Assembly (NCBI RefSeq): GCF_007673775.1
Contig: NZ_VEAF01000004.1
Coordinates: 249,451-313,450, forward strand
DNA from: Curtobacterium sp. 9128
Lineage (GTDB): Bacteria > Actinomycetota > Actinomycetes > Actinomycetales > Microbacteriaceae
DNA length: 64,000 nucleotides
Reading direction: 5' to 3'
The position numbers and the translations under genes were made by a program. Shown in pieces: positions 43,177-52,306 of this stretch. Below the pieces are notes generated by a model. That model was not told the origin of the DNA. It saw nothing but the letters and a program-made list of their open reading frames with translations, and searched no databases. The first letter of the stretch is position 1. Each line of letters begins with the position of its first letter.

Positions 43177-44436
43177 TCAGGCCAGGGCGTCGCGGATCGG
43201 CCGGAACTTCAGTGCGGTCTCAGCGACCTCGCGGGCCGGGTCCGACTCGCCGACGATGCCGGCACCCGCCCACGCCCGCACCGAGCCGTCCGCACCGATC
43301 TCGGCACTCCGGAGCGCGAGCATCCACTCCCCGTCACCGGACGCGCCGAGCCACCCGACGGGACCGGCGTAGCGCCCGCGGTCGACCCCCTCGAGCTCGG
43401 CGACGAGCCGGACCGCGACGTCCGTCGGTGTCCCCGCGACGGCGGCGGTCGGGTGCAGGGCGTCGGCGACGTCGAGCGAGGTCGTCCCCACCGGCAGGGT
43501 CGCCTGCACGTCGCTGGCCAGGTGCCACAGGTTCGGCAGCTGCAGCCGGAAGGGTTCGGCATCGACACGGAGGTCCGTGGCGAGCGGTCGGAGCGCGTCG
43601 ACGAGACTGCGGATCGCGAAGGCGTGCTCGGAGACGTCCTTCGCGCTCGCCGCCAGGGCCTCGGCGGCCGCACGGTCGGAGACCGCGTCCGTGCCCCGCG
43701 CGGCACTGCCGGCGAGCACCCGGGCGGTCAGCCGTGTGCCGTCGGTGCGTGCGAGGGTCTCCGGGGTGGCGCCGACGAGCCCGTCCACGGCGAAGGTGAC
43801 GCACTGCGGGTAGGCCTCGGCGAGGTCGAGGAGGAGCGCACGGCGGTCGGCCCGCGGCGGGAGCGTGCCGACCAGGTCGCGGGCGAGGACGACCTTCTCC
43901 GCCGCGCCCGCGGTGATCCGCCGGACCGCCTCGGCGACGGACGCGGCGTACGCGTCCTCGTCGATGGCTCCCGGTGCGAACGCGACGGACAGGTGCGGCC
44001 CGACGTGCGGGACGGGGACCGAGGTCCTGGTGAACGCCAGCGGTGCCGGGTCCACCGTGGTGTCGACGGCCGTCAGCCAGGCCTTGCCACGTCGGCGGCC
44101 GACGACGACACGCGGGACGATGAGCACGCTGCTCGCGGCCGAGTCGTCCGCGAACGCGAACGCCCCGAACGCCACCAGGCCGGAGCCGCGCAGCTGGACG
44201 GGGTCGTCGACGACCGCCCGTTCGACGATGGAGCGCCAGACCGCGGCGGCGTCGCGCATCCGACCGGGGCCGGAGAACTCGAACCGGAGCGCCTCGCCGA
44301 TGCCGACGATGCCGTCGCCGCCGCGGACGAAGGCGAGCGGAGCGTCGGGGAGGGTGTGTCGGAGCACGGCGCCCGGATCGTCGAGGATCCGGGTCGAGAC
44401 CGTGAGCGGCGCAGCCGCCGTGGCGGTTCGGGTCAC
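43177..44436 (-). CDS. menF: Isochorismate synthase
   Basis: Converts chorismate to isochorismate, the entry to menaquinone. 419 aa, chorismate-binding fold: EKVVLARDLVG, VGATPETLA, LAGSAARGTD, HPTAAVAGTP and YAGPVGWLGASGDGEW. GTG 44436 lies 6 nt after TACGAT (44448-44443), so leaderless. Divergent from menG with only 64 nt between starts, suggesting joint control. Confidence 0.94.
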   Translation of the reverse strand: MTRTATAAAPLTVSTRILDDPGAVLRHTLPDAPLAFVRGGDGIVGIGEALRFEFSGPGRMRDAAAVWRSIVERAVVDDPVQLRGSGLVAFGAFAFADDSAASSVLIVPRVVVGRRRGKAWLTAVDTTVDPAPLAFTRTSVPVPHVGPHLSVAFAPGAIDEDAYAASVAEAVRRITAGAAEKVVLARDLVGTLPPRADRRALLLDLAEAYPQCVTFAVDGLVGATPETLARTDGTRLTARVLAGSAARGTDAVSDRAAAEALAASAKDVSEHAFAIRSLVDALRPLATDLRVDAEPFRLQLPNLWHLASDVQATLPVGTTSLDVADALHPTAAVAGTPTDVAVRLVAELEGVDRGRYAGPVGWLGASGDGEWMLALRSAEIGADGSVRAWAGAGIVGESDPAREVAETALKFRPIRDALA

Positions 44437-44500
44437 GGGACGATCGTACGCGCGCCGCGTGTCCCGGGAACGCACGGGACGGACCTCTAGGATTGGTTGG

Positions 44501-45292
44501 GTGAGCAGAGCGGACATGCACAAGCGGCCGGACGAAGTGGCGGCCATGTTCGACGACGTCGCGGAGAAGTACGACCTGACGAACGACATCCTCTCCGCCG
44601 GCAACGCCCCGCTGTGGCGGGTCGCGACCGTCCGCGCCGTCGAACCCCGACCGGGCGAGCGCGTGCTCGACATCGCCGCCGGCACCGGGACGAGCGCTGC
44701 CGCGTTCGCGAAGAAGGGCGCCGACGTCACGGCGCTCGACCTGTCGGCGGGCATGATCGCCGTCGGTCGTGAGCGCCACCCCGAGATCACCTTCGTCGAG
44801 GGCGATGCCGAACACCTGCCCTTCGACGACGACACCTTCGACGCCGTCACGATCTCGTTCGGGCTGCGCAACGTCAACGACCCGATGCAGGCCCTCGGCG
44901 AGATGCTCCGCGTCCTGAAGCCCGGCGGCCGTGTCGTGATCTGCGAGTTCTCGACGCCGCCGCTCGCCGCACTGCGGTTCGGGTACGGCACCTACCTCAA
45001 GCGGGTCCTCCCCGGCATCGCCAAGCTGTCGAGCAGCAACCCGGCTGCGTACCAGTACCTCGCGGAGTCGATCGAGGCGTGGCCGGAACAGCAGGTCCTC
45101 AGCCAGTGGCTCCGCGGCGTCGGTTTCACGATGGTCGCCTACCGCAACCTCACGGCCGGTATCGTCGCACTGCACCGCGGACGCAAGCCCGTCGCGGGGA
45201 CGGTCCGCGAGTCGGCCGCCCGCCGGGCGAAGGCCCGTCGTGACCACCAGGCGACCGGCGAGCAGCCGACCGTCGAGCCGACCGACAGCTGA
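44501..45292 (+). CDS. menG: Demethylmenaquinone methyltransferase
   Basis: SAM-dependent last step of menaquinone synthesis. 263 aa. SAM loop VLDIAAGTGTSAAAF, and UbiE/MenG signatures YDLTNDILSAGNAPLWR and ISFGLRNVNDPMQALGEMLRVLKPGG. GTG 44501 is 7 nt after TAGGAT (44488-44493), leaderless. The last 25 residues are a basic/acidic tail. Confidence 0.95.
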   Translation: MSRADMHKRPDEVAAMFDDVAEKYDLTNDILSAGNAPLWRVATVRAVEPRPGERVLDIAAGTGTSAAAFAKKGADVTALDLSAGMIAVGRERHPEITFVEGDAEHLPFDDDTFDAVTISFGLRNVNDPMQALGEMLRVLKPGGRVVICEFSTPPLAALRFGYGTYLKRVLPGIAKLSSSNPAAYQYLAESIEAWPEQQVLSQWLRGVGFTMVAYRNLTAGIVALHRGRKPVAGTVRESAARRAKARRDHQATGEQPTVEPTDS

Positions 45293-45335
45293 CCGGCTCC
45301 CACCCGTCGGACTTCCCCTGAACCCGGAGTTGCAC

Positions 45336-46412
45336 TTGAACCCGAGCGTCCCGGTCGCACGCCGCGCACCGAGTCTCCGAGCCTCGCTGGGCATCGGCGA
45401 GCGGCTGTTCGCCAGTCCTGCGGAGCGCCGGTTCATCACCGCGGTCGACGACGGACTCGAACTCGTCGAGCAGGGGCTCGAGGACGCCATGCGCTCCGCC
45501 GACACCCTCGCCGACACCACGAGCCGGTACCTGCTCTCGGCCGGTGGCAAGCGCATCCGACCCACGCTGACGCTGCTCATCGCGCAGCTCGGCAAGGGCG
45601 TCACCGACCACGTGGTCAAGGCCGCGGTGAGCGTCGAGACGACCCACCTCGCCTCGCTGTACCACGACGACGTCATGGACGAGGCGCCCGTCCGTCGCGG
45701 GGTGCCCGCCGCACACGTGACCTACGGCAACAACGTGGCCATCCTCACCGGGGACCTGCTGTTCGCCCGCGCGAGCCTCATCACGGCCGACCTCGGACCC
45801 GAGGGCATCCGGATGCAGGCGGAGACCTTCCAGCGACTCTGCATGGGGCAGCTGCACGAGACGACGGGGCCCCGCCCCGAGGACGACCCGCTCGAGCACT
45901 ACATCCAGGTCCTCAGCGACAAGACCGGCTCGCTCATCGCGACGGCCGCCCGCGCCGGTGTGCTGTTCTCCGGTGCCGACCGCGCGTACCTCGACGCCGT
46001 CGGGACCTTCGGCGAGAAGGTCGGCGTCGCGTTCCAGCTCGTCGACGACGTCATCGACCTGGCACCCGCGAAGGACAAGACCGGCAAGATCGCCGGCAAC
46101 GACCTCCGCGCCGGGGTCGACACGCTGCCGCTGCTCCAGCTCCGCCGCCGTGCCACGACCGACGCCGGGGCAGCTGCGCTCGTGGAACGCATCGAGCGTG
46201 ACGTCACCGGCGCCCCGGACGAGGCCGTCACCACCGACGTCTACCTGTCCGCCGTCGCAGCCCTCCGTGACCACGAGGCGACGACGGCCACCCGCGCCCT
46301 CGCCGGCCAGTGGGCGGACGAAGCCGTCGCCGCCCTCGCACCACTGCCCGACGGCGTCGTGAAACGGGCGCTCACCCGCTTCGCGGAGACCGTCGTGGAC
46401 CGCACGCACTAG
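45336..46412 (+). CDS. Polyprenyl diphosphate synthase
   Basis: Makes the long prenyl chain used by MenA. 358 aa. First Asp-rich motif LYHDDVMDEAPVRRG, second FQLVDDVIDL; GGKRIRP at the start. No ATG or GTG fits; TTG 45336 is chosen because GGAG lies 6 nt upstream, whereas GTG 45240 would overlap menG. Chain length is not readable, but an octa- or nonaprenyl product is usual for this context. Confidence 0.9.
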   Translation: MNPSVPVARRAPSLRASLGIGERLFASPAERRFITAVDDGLELVEQGLEDAMRSADTLADTTSRYLLSAGGKRIRPTLTLLIAQLGKGVTDHVVKAAVSVETTHLASLYHDDVMDEAPVRRGVPAAHVTYGNNVAILTGDLLFARASLITADLGPEGIRMQAETFQRLCMGQLHETTGPRPEDDPLEHYIQVLSDKTGSLIATAARAGVLFSGADRAYLDAVGTFGEKVGVAFQLVDDVIDLAPAKDKTGKIAGNDLRAGVDTLPLLQLRRRATTDAGAAALVERIERDVTGAPDEAVTTDVYLSAVAALRDHEATTATRALAGQWADEAVAALAPLPDGVVKRALTRFAETVVDRTH

Positions 46413-46497
46413 CGACCGGGGTACCGGTCGGGCCGCAGGACCACCACCACGCCGACCGACCGCGAGCACCCCACCCGAACGAAACTGGAGACGAACC

Positions 46498-47868
46498 GTG
46501 CCCACCCTCCGCCTCGCCATCGTCGGCGCCGGCCCCGCCGGCATCTACGCCGCGGACATCCTCCTGCGGGAGGCGCACGCGTACGACGTGTCGATCGACC
46601 TCTTCGAGCAGCTGCCGGCGCCGTACGGCCTCGTGCGCTACGGCGTCGCACCGGACCACCCGCGCATCAAGGGCATCGTGAACGCCCTCCGCGACGTCCT
46701 CGACCGCGGCGACATCCGCATCTTCGGCAACGTCCGGTTCGGCGAGGACATCACTCTCGACGACCTCAAGAAGCACTACAACGCGGTCGTGTTCTCCACC
46801 GGTGCCGTCAAGGACGCCGACCTCGACATCCCCGGCGTGGACCTCGAGGGGTCCTACGGCGCCGCGGAGTTCGTCAGCTGGTTCGACGGACACCCCGACG
46901 TGCCCCGTACCTGGCCGCTGAACGCGCAGAGCGTCGCGGTGATCGGCAACGGCAACGTCGCGCTCGACGTCTCCCGCATCCTCGCGAAGCACGCCGACGA
47001 CCTGCTGCCGACCGAGATCCCGGACAACGTGTACCAGGGCCTCAAGGCCTCGCCGGTCACCGACGTGCACGTGTTCGGTCGTCGCGGTCCCGCGCAGGTC
47101 AAGTTCACGCCCCTGGAGCTCCGCGAGCTCGGCGAGGTGCCGGACGTCGACATGGTCGTGTACGACGAGGACTTCGACCACGACGAAGCGTCACTCACCG
47201 CGATCCAGACGAACAAGCAGGTGATGGTCATCAACCGCGTGCTCGAGCAGTGGCGGAAGCGCGAGCCCGGAACCGCCAGCCGTCGCCTGCACCTGCACTT
47301 CTACGCGAAGCCGCTCGAGTTCGTCGGCGAGGACGGCAAGCTCACCGCCATCCGCTACGAACGCACGCGTCCGAACGGACAGGGCGGCGTCGAGGGCACC
47401 GGCGAGGTCCGCGAGATCCCGATCCAGGCCGCCTACCGCGCCGTCGGCTACTTCGGCTCCCCGGTCCCCGGCGTGCCGTTCGACGAGCGGCACGGCGTCA
47501 TCCCGAACCACGAGGGCAAGGTCCTCGACGACGACAACAACCAGATCCCCGGCGTGTACGCCACCGGGTGGATCAAGCGCGGCCCGGTCGGCCTGATCGG
47601 GCACACGAAGTCCGACGCGATGGAGACCGTGCAGCACATCGTGGGGGACCAGGCGAGTTGGTGGACCCCCGAAGACCCGTCGCCCGAGGCGGTCCCGGCC
47701 CTGCTCCGCGAGCGCGGCGTCGAGTTCACCGACCTCGACGGCTGGCACAACCTCGACGCGCACGAGATCGCACTCGGTGCGCCCCAGGGCCGTGCTCGGG
47801 TCAAGGTCGTCCCGCGCGACGAGATGATCGACGCCTCCCTCGGACGCGTCGCCGCCGACCGGACCTGA
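46498..47868 (+). CDS. Ferredoxin/adrenodoxin-NADP reductase, FprA type
   Basis: 456 aa flavoprotein moving electrons between NADPH and ferredoxins. FAD loop VGAGPAGIYAAD, APYGLVRYGVAPDHP, NADP-binding VIGNGNVALDVSRIL, and C-terminal GWIKRGPVGLIGHTKSDA. Closely follows the pattern of mycobacterial FprA. GTG start after TGGAG. Partner ferredoxin not in the window. Confidence 0.94.
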   Translation: MPTLRLAIVGAGPAGIYAADILLREAHAYDVSIDLFEQLPAPYGLVRYGVAPDHPRIKGIVNALRDVLDRGDIRIFGNVRFGEDITLDDLKKHYNAVVFSTGAVKDADLDIPGVDLEGSYGAAEFVSWFDGHPDVPRTWPLNAQSVAVIGNGNVALDVSRILAKHADDLLPTEIPDNVYQGLKASPVTDVHVFGRRGPAQVKFTPLELRELGEVPDVDMVVYDEDFDHDEASLTAIQTNKQVMVINRVLEQWRKREPGTASRRLHLHFYAKPLEFVGEDGKLTAIRYERTRPNGQGGVEGTGEVREIPIQAAYRAVGYFGSPVPGVPFDERHGVIPNHEGKVLDDDNNQIPGVYATGWIKRGPVGLIGHTKSDAMETVQHIVGDQASWWTPEDPSPEAVPALLRERGVEFTDLDGWHNLDAHEIALGAPQGRARVKVVPRDEMIDASLGRVAADRT

Positions 47869-47872
47869 CCCG

Positions 47873-49027
47873 ATGACCGCCGTGCACCCCGCCGCCGTCA
47901 CCGCGGTGCGGGGCGCACGGCTGGTCGGCATCGACGTCGCCCGTGCCGTCGCGCTGCTGGGCATGGTCGCGGCGCACGTGGGCGGCGTCGCCGAGCAGCT
48001 GGACTGGTCCGACCCATCCACCTGGTCCGCCGTCGTGAACGGGCGGTCGTCGACGCTCTTCGCCGTCCTCGCGGGCGTCTCGGTCGGTCTGGTGAGCGGC
48101 CGCACCGCGCCGCCCGGTCCACCGGAGATCGGTCGGATCCGCGCCCGGCTGGCGGTCCGCGCCGTCCTGGTCGTGGTGATCGGCGTCCTGCTCATGGCGC
48201 TCGGCACCCCGGTCTACGTCATCTTGCCGACCTACGGCGCCCTGTTCCTGCTCGTCGTCCCGGTCCTCCGGTGGCGGCCATGGGCGCTGTCGGTCGCCGC
48301 GGCCGTCTGTGCACTGCTGTCGGCTCCGGTGGCGCTCGCGATCGTCCCCGCCTACGCGGGCGCCGACACGTTCGGCGTCCAGCTCGGTCTGGTCTACCCG
48401 GTGGTCACGTTCCTGACGTACGTCCTGGTCGGGCTCGCGGTCGCCAGGGCCGCACTCGGCCCACGCCGGTACTCGGGCGACGCATCAGCGGTGTCCGGGC
48501 CGGACCGGTGGGGGGAGGCTCGGCGAACGCAGATCGCGCTCCTCGCGTCCGGCGTCCTGGTCGCCGTGGCGGCGTACGTGGTCGGCACGCTCGCAGCGCC
48601 CGTCCCGTCGGACGCCGACGAGGCGTTCCCCGGCGTCCCGTTCATCCCGCAGGGGGCGACACCGGGGGAGGCGGTCGCGCAGGTGTTCCTCTCGCCGCGG
48701 GACCACTCGTCGTCGATCGTCGACGTCGTCGGCACCGGCGGTGTCGCGGTCGCCGTCATCGGGCTCTGCACGCTGCTGTTCGACGGCCGGGGTGCGCTCG
48801 CACGGCGGATCGCCGCGCCGCTCGCCGCGGTCGGGTCGATGCCGCTGACGATCTACGCGCTGCACCTCGTCGTCATCGCCGTGCTGCCGCCGCTCCCGCA
48901 GCAGGCGTCGACCTGGTGGTGGTTCGCGATCGGTGCGACCGTGTTCGCCCTGGTGTGGACCCGGTTCCTCGGGCGCGGGCCGGCGGAGCGGCTCGTCGCC
49001 CGGATCGTGTCCGCGACCACGCGCTGA
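47873..49027 (+). CDS. Acyltransferase-like multi-pass membrane protein (HGSNAT/DUF418 type)
   Basis: 384 aa, about 9-10 hydrophobic segments. It opens with RLVGIDVARAVALLGMVAAH, the conserved start of heparan-alpha-glucosaminide N-acetyltransferase-like and DUF418 proteins, and ends with GSMPLTIYALHLVV. Likely transfers an acyl group to an envelope glycan, but the substrate is unknown. It starts 4 nt after the FprA stop. Confidence 0.8.
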   Translation: MTAVHPAAVTAVRGARLVGIDVARAVALLGMVAAHVGGVAEQLDWSDPSTWSAVVNGRSSTLFAVLAGVSVGLVSGRTAPPGPPEIGRIRARLAVRAVLVVVIGVLLMALGTPVYVILPTYGALFLLVVPVLRWRPWALSVAAAVCALLSAPVALAIVPAYAGADTFGVQLGLVYPVVTFLTYVLVGLAVARAALGPRRYSGDASAVSGPDRWGEARRTQIALLASGVLVAVAAYVVGTLAAPVPSDADEAFPGVPFIPQGATPGEAVAQVFLSPRDHSSSIVDVVGTGGVAVAVIGLCTLLFDGRGALARRIAAPLAAVGSMPLTIYALHLVVIAVLPPLPQQASTWWWFAIGATVFALVWTRFLGRGPAERLVARIVSATTR

Positions 49028-49073
49028 CCGGACGGGCGCGCCGGGGGCGCGCCGGGCCTCCCGGCCGTCGTCG

Positions 49074-50534
49074 CTACTGCAGGGCGGCGGTGAGCCGCGC
49101 GACGTTGTCGAGCACCTGCGACCGACGCGTCCGGCCGAGCCACGCGTCCAGGTCGAGCGGGATGCTCGCGGCGCGGTACGCGTCCTGCACACCCCGGAGC
49201 GCCTGGACGAAGCTCTCGCCACGGACCATGACCGAGATCTCGAGGTTCAGGCTGAACGAGCGCATGTCCATGTTGCTCGACCCGATCACCGCCACGTCGT
49301 CGTCGATCGTGAAGTGCTTGGCGTGCAGGACCGTCGGAGCCCGGTACAACCAGATCTTCACGCCGGCGCGGAGGAGCCCCTCGTAGTAGGAGCGCTGCGC
49401 GTGCCACGTCATCGCGTGGTCGCCGATCTCGCCGACGAACAGCTCGACCTCCACCCCGCGCTGGGCCGTCGTCGTGATCGCGTACAGCATCGAGTCGTCC
49501 GGCACGAAGTACGGCGACGTGATCGAGACCTTCTTCTGCGCCGAGTACAGCAGCGCGTTGAACAGGCGCAGGTTGTTCTCACCGTCGAACCCCGGCCCGG
49601 ACGGCACGACCTGGCAGTCGATGGCGTCCCCGCGGTCCGCTCGGTGCACCGGGTCGCTCTCCCGCAGCAGGAGCTCGTCGGTCTCGCTGTACCAGTCCGT
49701 GACGAACAGGGCGTTGATGCCCGCGACGACCGGCCCCTCGAAGCGGGCGAACAGGTCCTTGTACGCCAGGCCCTTCTCGATGTGGGCCTTGAGGTCGTAG
49801 GACTTGTCGATGAGGTTCTGCGACCCGGTGAACGCGACCGAACCGTCGATCACGACGATCTTGCGGTGGTTGCGGAGGTCCGGGCGCTGGAACCGGCCCT
49901 TGAGCGGCTGCAGCGGCAGCATGAGGTGCCACTCGATGCCCGCCCGGTCGAGGAACGCCAGCGTGTCCTTGTACCCGGGGTAACCGCGGCTTGCCCAGTG
50001 GTCCATCAGGAAGCGGACGGTGACACCGCGTGCCTGGGCGCGGGCGATCGCCTCGAAGAAGACGCGCGTCGTGTCGTCGAGGGTGGCGATGTAGAACTCG
50101 ACGTGCACGAACCGACGGGCGGCGTCGACGGAGCGGGCCATCTCGGCGATCGACTCGTCGTAGTCGGGGTAGAGCTCCGCCTGGTTGCCACCGACGAGGG
50201 GCATCGCACCGAGCTTCCGGTTCAGTTCGGTGATGCTCTCGAACCACGGCGGCCACGGGTGGTCGCGACGCACGCGCTCGATGCCCTCGGTCTGCTCGAG
50301 GATGTACGCGTTGATCTCTGTCTGCTTCTCACGCCGGGCCTTCGGCAGCTTCGTCGACCCGATCACCAGGAAGACGATGAAGCCGATGTACGGGATCAGG
50401 AAGATCGCCAGCAACCACCCGGTCGCCGTCTGGGGCTTCCGGTTGATCGGGACGTAGATGATCGAGAAGGCACGGATCGCCAGGTCCAGGAGGACCAGCA
50501 GGACGGTCAGTGCGACGGTGAGCCAGTGCTCCAC
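49074..50534 (-). CDS. cls: Cardiolipin synthase (phospholipase D family)
   Basis: 486 aa. Two N-terminal helices (PLDc_N), then two PLD domains each with an HKD motif: NHRKIVVIDG...GSQN and HAKHFTIDDD...GSSN. Condenses phosphatidylglycerol into cardiolipin at the membrane. GTG start. Convergent with the acyltransferase-like gene. Confidence 0.94.
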   Translation of the reverse strand: MEHWLTVALTVLLVLLDLAIRAFSIIYVPINRKPQTATGWLLAIFLIPYIGFIVFLVIGSTKLPKARREKQTEINAYILEQTEGIERVRRDHPWPPWFESITELNRKLGAMPLVGGNQAELYPDYDESIAEMARSVDAARRFVHVEFYIATLDDTTRVFFEAIARAQARGVTVRFLMDHWASRGYPGYKDTLAFLDRAGIEWHLMLPLQPLKGRFQRPDLRNHRKIVVIDGSVAFTGSQNLIDKSYDLKAHIEKGLAYKDLFARFEGPVVAGINALFVTDWYSETDELLLRESDPVHRADRGDAIDCQVVPSGPGFDGENNLRLFNALLYSAQKKVSITSPYFVPDDSMLYAITTTAQRGVEVELFVGEIGDHAMTWHAQRSYYEGLLRAGVKIWLYRAPTVLHAKHFTIDDDVAVIGSSNMDMRSFSLNLEISVMVRGESFVQALRGVQDAYRAASIPLDLDAWLGRTRRSQVLDNVARLTAALQ

Positions 50535-50567
50535 AGGGGTGTCGTGTTCGTCAGCTGCGCGAGCGCG

Positions 50568-51056
50568 TCAGCGGAAGTTGATGAACTGGAGGGGCACGTC
50601 GAACTCTTCGCCCTTGAGCAGCTGGATCGTGTTCTGCAGGTCGTCACGGCTCTTCGACGAGACGCGGAGCTCGTCGCCCTGGATCTGGCTCTTCACGCTC
50701 TTCGGCGCCTCGGCACGGAGGAACGCGCCGATCTTCTTCGCGACGTCCTGTTCGATGCCGTTCTTGAACGACACCTCGATGCGGAACTCCTTGCCGGAGG
50801 CGTAGGGCTCGCCGGCGTCGAGGCTCTTGAGGCTGATGCCGCGCTTGATCGCCTTGGACTCGAACACGTCGAGGACGGCGGTCGCGCGCTCGGCGGTGTT
50901 CGCCTTGATGAGGACGTCGTCACCGCTCATCGCGATCGACGCGCCCACGCCCTTGAAGTCGTAGCGCTGTTCGATCTCCTTGGCGGCCTGGTTGAGGGCG
51001 TTGTCCGCCTCCATCTTGTCGACCTTGCTGACCACGTCGAAGGAACTGTCTGCCAT
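50568..51056 (-). CDS. YajQ family nucleotide-binding protein
   Basis: 162 aa UPF0234 protein, known as a cyclic-di-GMP or nucleotide/RNA-binding protein in other bacteria. Starts MADSSFDVVSKVDKMEADNALNQA and contains the two-domain pattern to the end QFINFR. ATG 51056 rather than the longer frame: TAGGCT (51069-51064) lies 7 nt upstream, so leaderless. Confidence 0.93.
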   Translation of the reverse strand: MADSSFDVVSKVDKMEADNALNQAAKEIEQRYDFKGVGASIAMSGDDVLIKANTAERATAVLDVFESKAIKRGISLKSLDAGEPYASGKEFRIEVSFKNGIEQDVAKKIGAFLRAEAPKSVKSQIQGDELRVSSKSRDDLQNTIQLLKGEEFDVPLQFINFR

Positions 51057-51181
51057 GCCGACCAGCCTATCCGGCGGCGCTGACCGCGGTCCGGCACCAC
51101 CGTGGTCACGACCACGTGCACCCATCCGCTATGCTGTTCTGGCGCCTCCGGTTGGTGACTACACGGGCTGGGTGCGCACCT

Positions 51182-51263
51182 GGCGAGTTACCCAAGCGGC
51201 CAAAGGGATCTGACTGTAAATCAGCCGGCGTAGCCTTCGGGGGTTCGAATCCCTCACTCGCCA
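51182..51263 (+). tRNA. tRNA-Tyr (GTA)
   Basis: 82 nt class II tRNA: acceptor GGCGAGT/ACTCGCC, anticodon GTA at 51216-51218, long variable arm and T-loop GGTTCGAATCC. The 3' CCA is not encoded (ACA follows). A TATGCT box at 51130-51135 is a possible -10. Confidence 0.97.
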
Positions 51264-51271
51264 CACGACAC

Positions 51272-51296
51272 GAGCCCCGTCCACAGGACGGGGCTC
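51272..51296 (+). terminator. Terminator after tRNA-Tyr
   Basis: 11-bp perfect stem GAGCCCCGTCC/GGACGGGGCTC with a 3-nt loop, followed by TCGTCGTT; 8 nt after the tRNA. Confidence 0.8.
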
Positions 51297-51336
51297 TCGT
51301 CGTTCCCGGAGCGGGTGTTCCTGGCAGGATCGGGGC

Positions 51337-52158
51337 ATGACCGCTGCGCCGACACCGACCGAACTCGCCGACCTCGCCGAGTCCATCGCGACCGAAGCCG
51401 CCGCGCTGGCCGCCCGTCGTCGGGCCGAGGGCGTCGAGGTCGCCGACCGGAAGTCGAGCATCGCGGACGTCGTCACGGCCGCTGACCGCGAGGTCGAGGC
51501 GCTCGTGCACGACCGCATCCGCGCGGCCCGTCCGGACGACGGCTTCTTCGGCGAGGAGACCGGCGCTGCGCCGGGGACCTCCGGGCTCACGTGGGTGGTC
51601 GACCCGATCGACGGCACCGTCAACTACCTCTACGGTAGCCCGCAGTACGCCGTCAGCATCGGTGTCGTCCGCGGTGAGCCCGACCCCGCCGTGTGGGAAC
51701 CCGTCGCCGGGGTCGTCGTCGCGCCGGCGACGGGGGACGTGTACCGCGCGGTCGCCGGGGAGACGGCGACCCGCAACGGGACGCCGATCGCCGTGTCGGA
51801 GCCCGCTTCGCTCGGCGAGACGCTCGTCGCCACCGGGTTCGGGTACACCGCCGACCGTCGTCGTGAGCAGGTCGCCGTGTTGACGGGGCTCCTCGGGGAG
51901 GTCCGCGACATCCGCCGAGCCGGGTCCGCTGCGCTCGACTGCTGCGCGGTCGGCGCCGGGATCGTCGACGCCTACTACGAGCGCGGGATCAACCCGTGGG
52001 ACATGGCCGCCGGGTCGATCGTCGCCGCGAGTGCCGGCGCCGTCGTCACCACGTGGGAGGCCGGCGGGACCCGCTCCTTCCTGTTCGCGGCACCGACGAT
52101 CGCGGCTCCCCTCGAGGCCCTGGTCCGCGCGGCCGAAGCCGGCGTCCTGGGCGACTGA
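51337..52158 (+). CDS. Inositol monophosphatase family protein
   Basis: 273 aa Mg-dependent phosphatase. FFGEETG, VDPIDGTVNYLYG and INPWDMAAGSIVAASAGAVV carry the metal ligands. Actinobacterial members include inositol-1-phosphatases and histidinol-phosphatases; the sequence alone does not decide. ATG 51337. Confidence 0.92.
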   Translation: MTAAPTPTELADLAESIATEAAALAARRRAEGVEVADRKSSIADVVTAADREVEALVHDRIRAARPDDGFFGEETGAAPGTSGLTWVVDPIDGTVNYLYGSPQYAVSIGVVRGEPDPAVWEPVAGVVVAPATGDVYRAVAGETATRNGTPIAVSEPASLGETLVATGFGYTADRRREQVAVLTGLLGEVRDIRRAGSAALDCCAVGAGIVDAYYERGINPWDMAAGSIVAASAGAVVTTWEAGGTRSFLFAAPTIAAPLEALVRAAEAGVLGD

Positions 52159-52237
52159 GCCCGCCTCCGGACCGGCTGGGCGGCGTCGACGACGACTGGC
52201 GGCGGGCGGCGAGCCCTGGTACCGTCGCTCGGGCCCC

Positions 52238-52253
52238 GTTACCCGCTCGTTAC
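52238..52253 (-). promoter_or_regulatory. MtrA-box-like direct repeat before the M23 peptidase gene
   Basis: Read on the minus strand: GTAAC-GAGCGG-GTAAC, two pentamers 11 nt apart. It lies 54 nt upstream of a secreted cell-wall peptidase gene, a class of gene controlled by MtrA in Corynebacterium and relatives. Confidence 0.5.
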
Positions 52254-52306
52254 CTGCGCCACCGCCGCGACGACGACCGAATCGATCAGGACCCCCTCCG
52301 AACCGC

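Noticed and set aside
42734-43372. Open frames through the GCACGGTGC array, as a repetitive protein
   Set aside because: Several frames on both strands are open equally, none has a ribosome-binding site, and unit lengths (25 bp) are not multiples of three, so the reading frame would change at every unit.
52159-52306. ydaO-type c-di-AMP riboswitch before the M23 gene
   Set aside because: Such riboswitches occur before actinobacterial peptidase genes, but the leader is too short and lacks the conserved blocks. Only the GTTAC direct repeat is notable.
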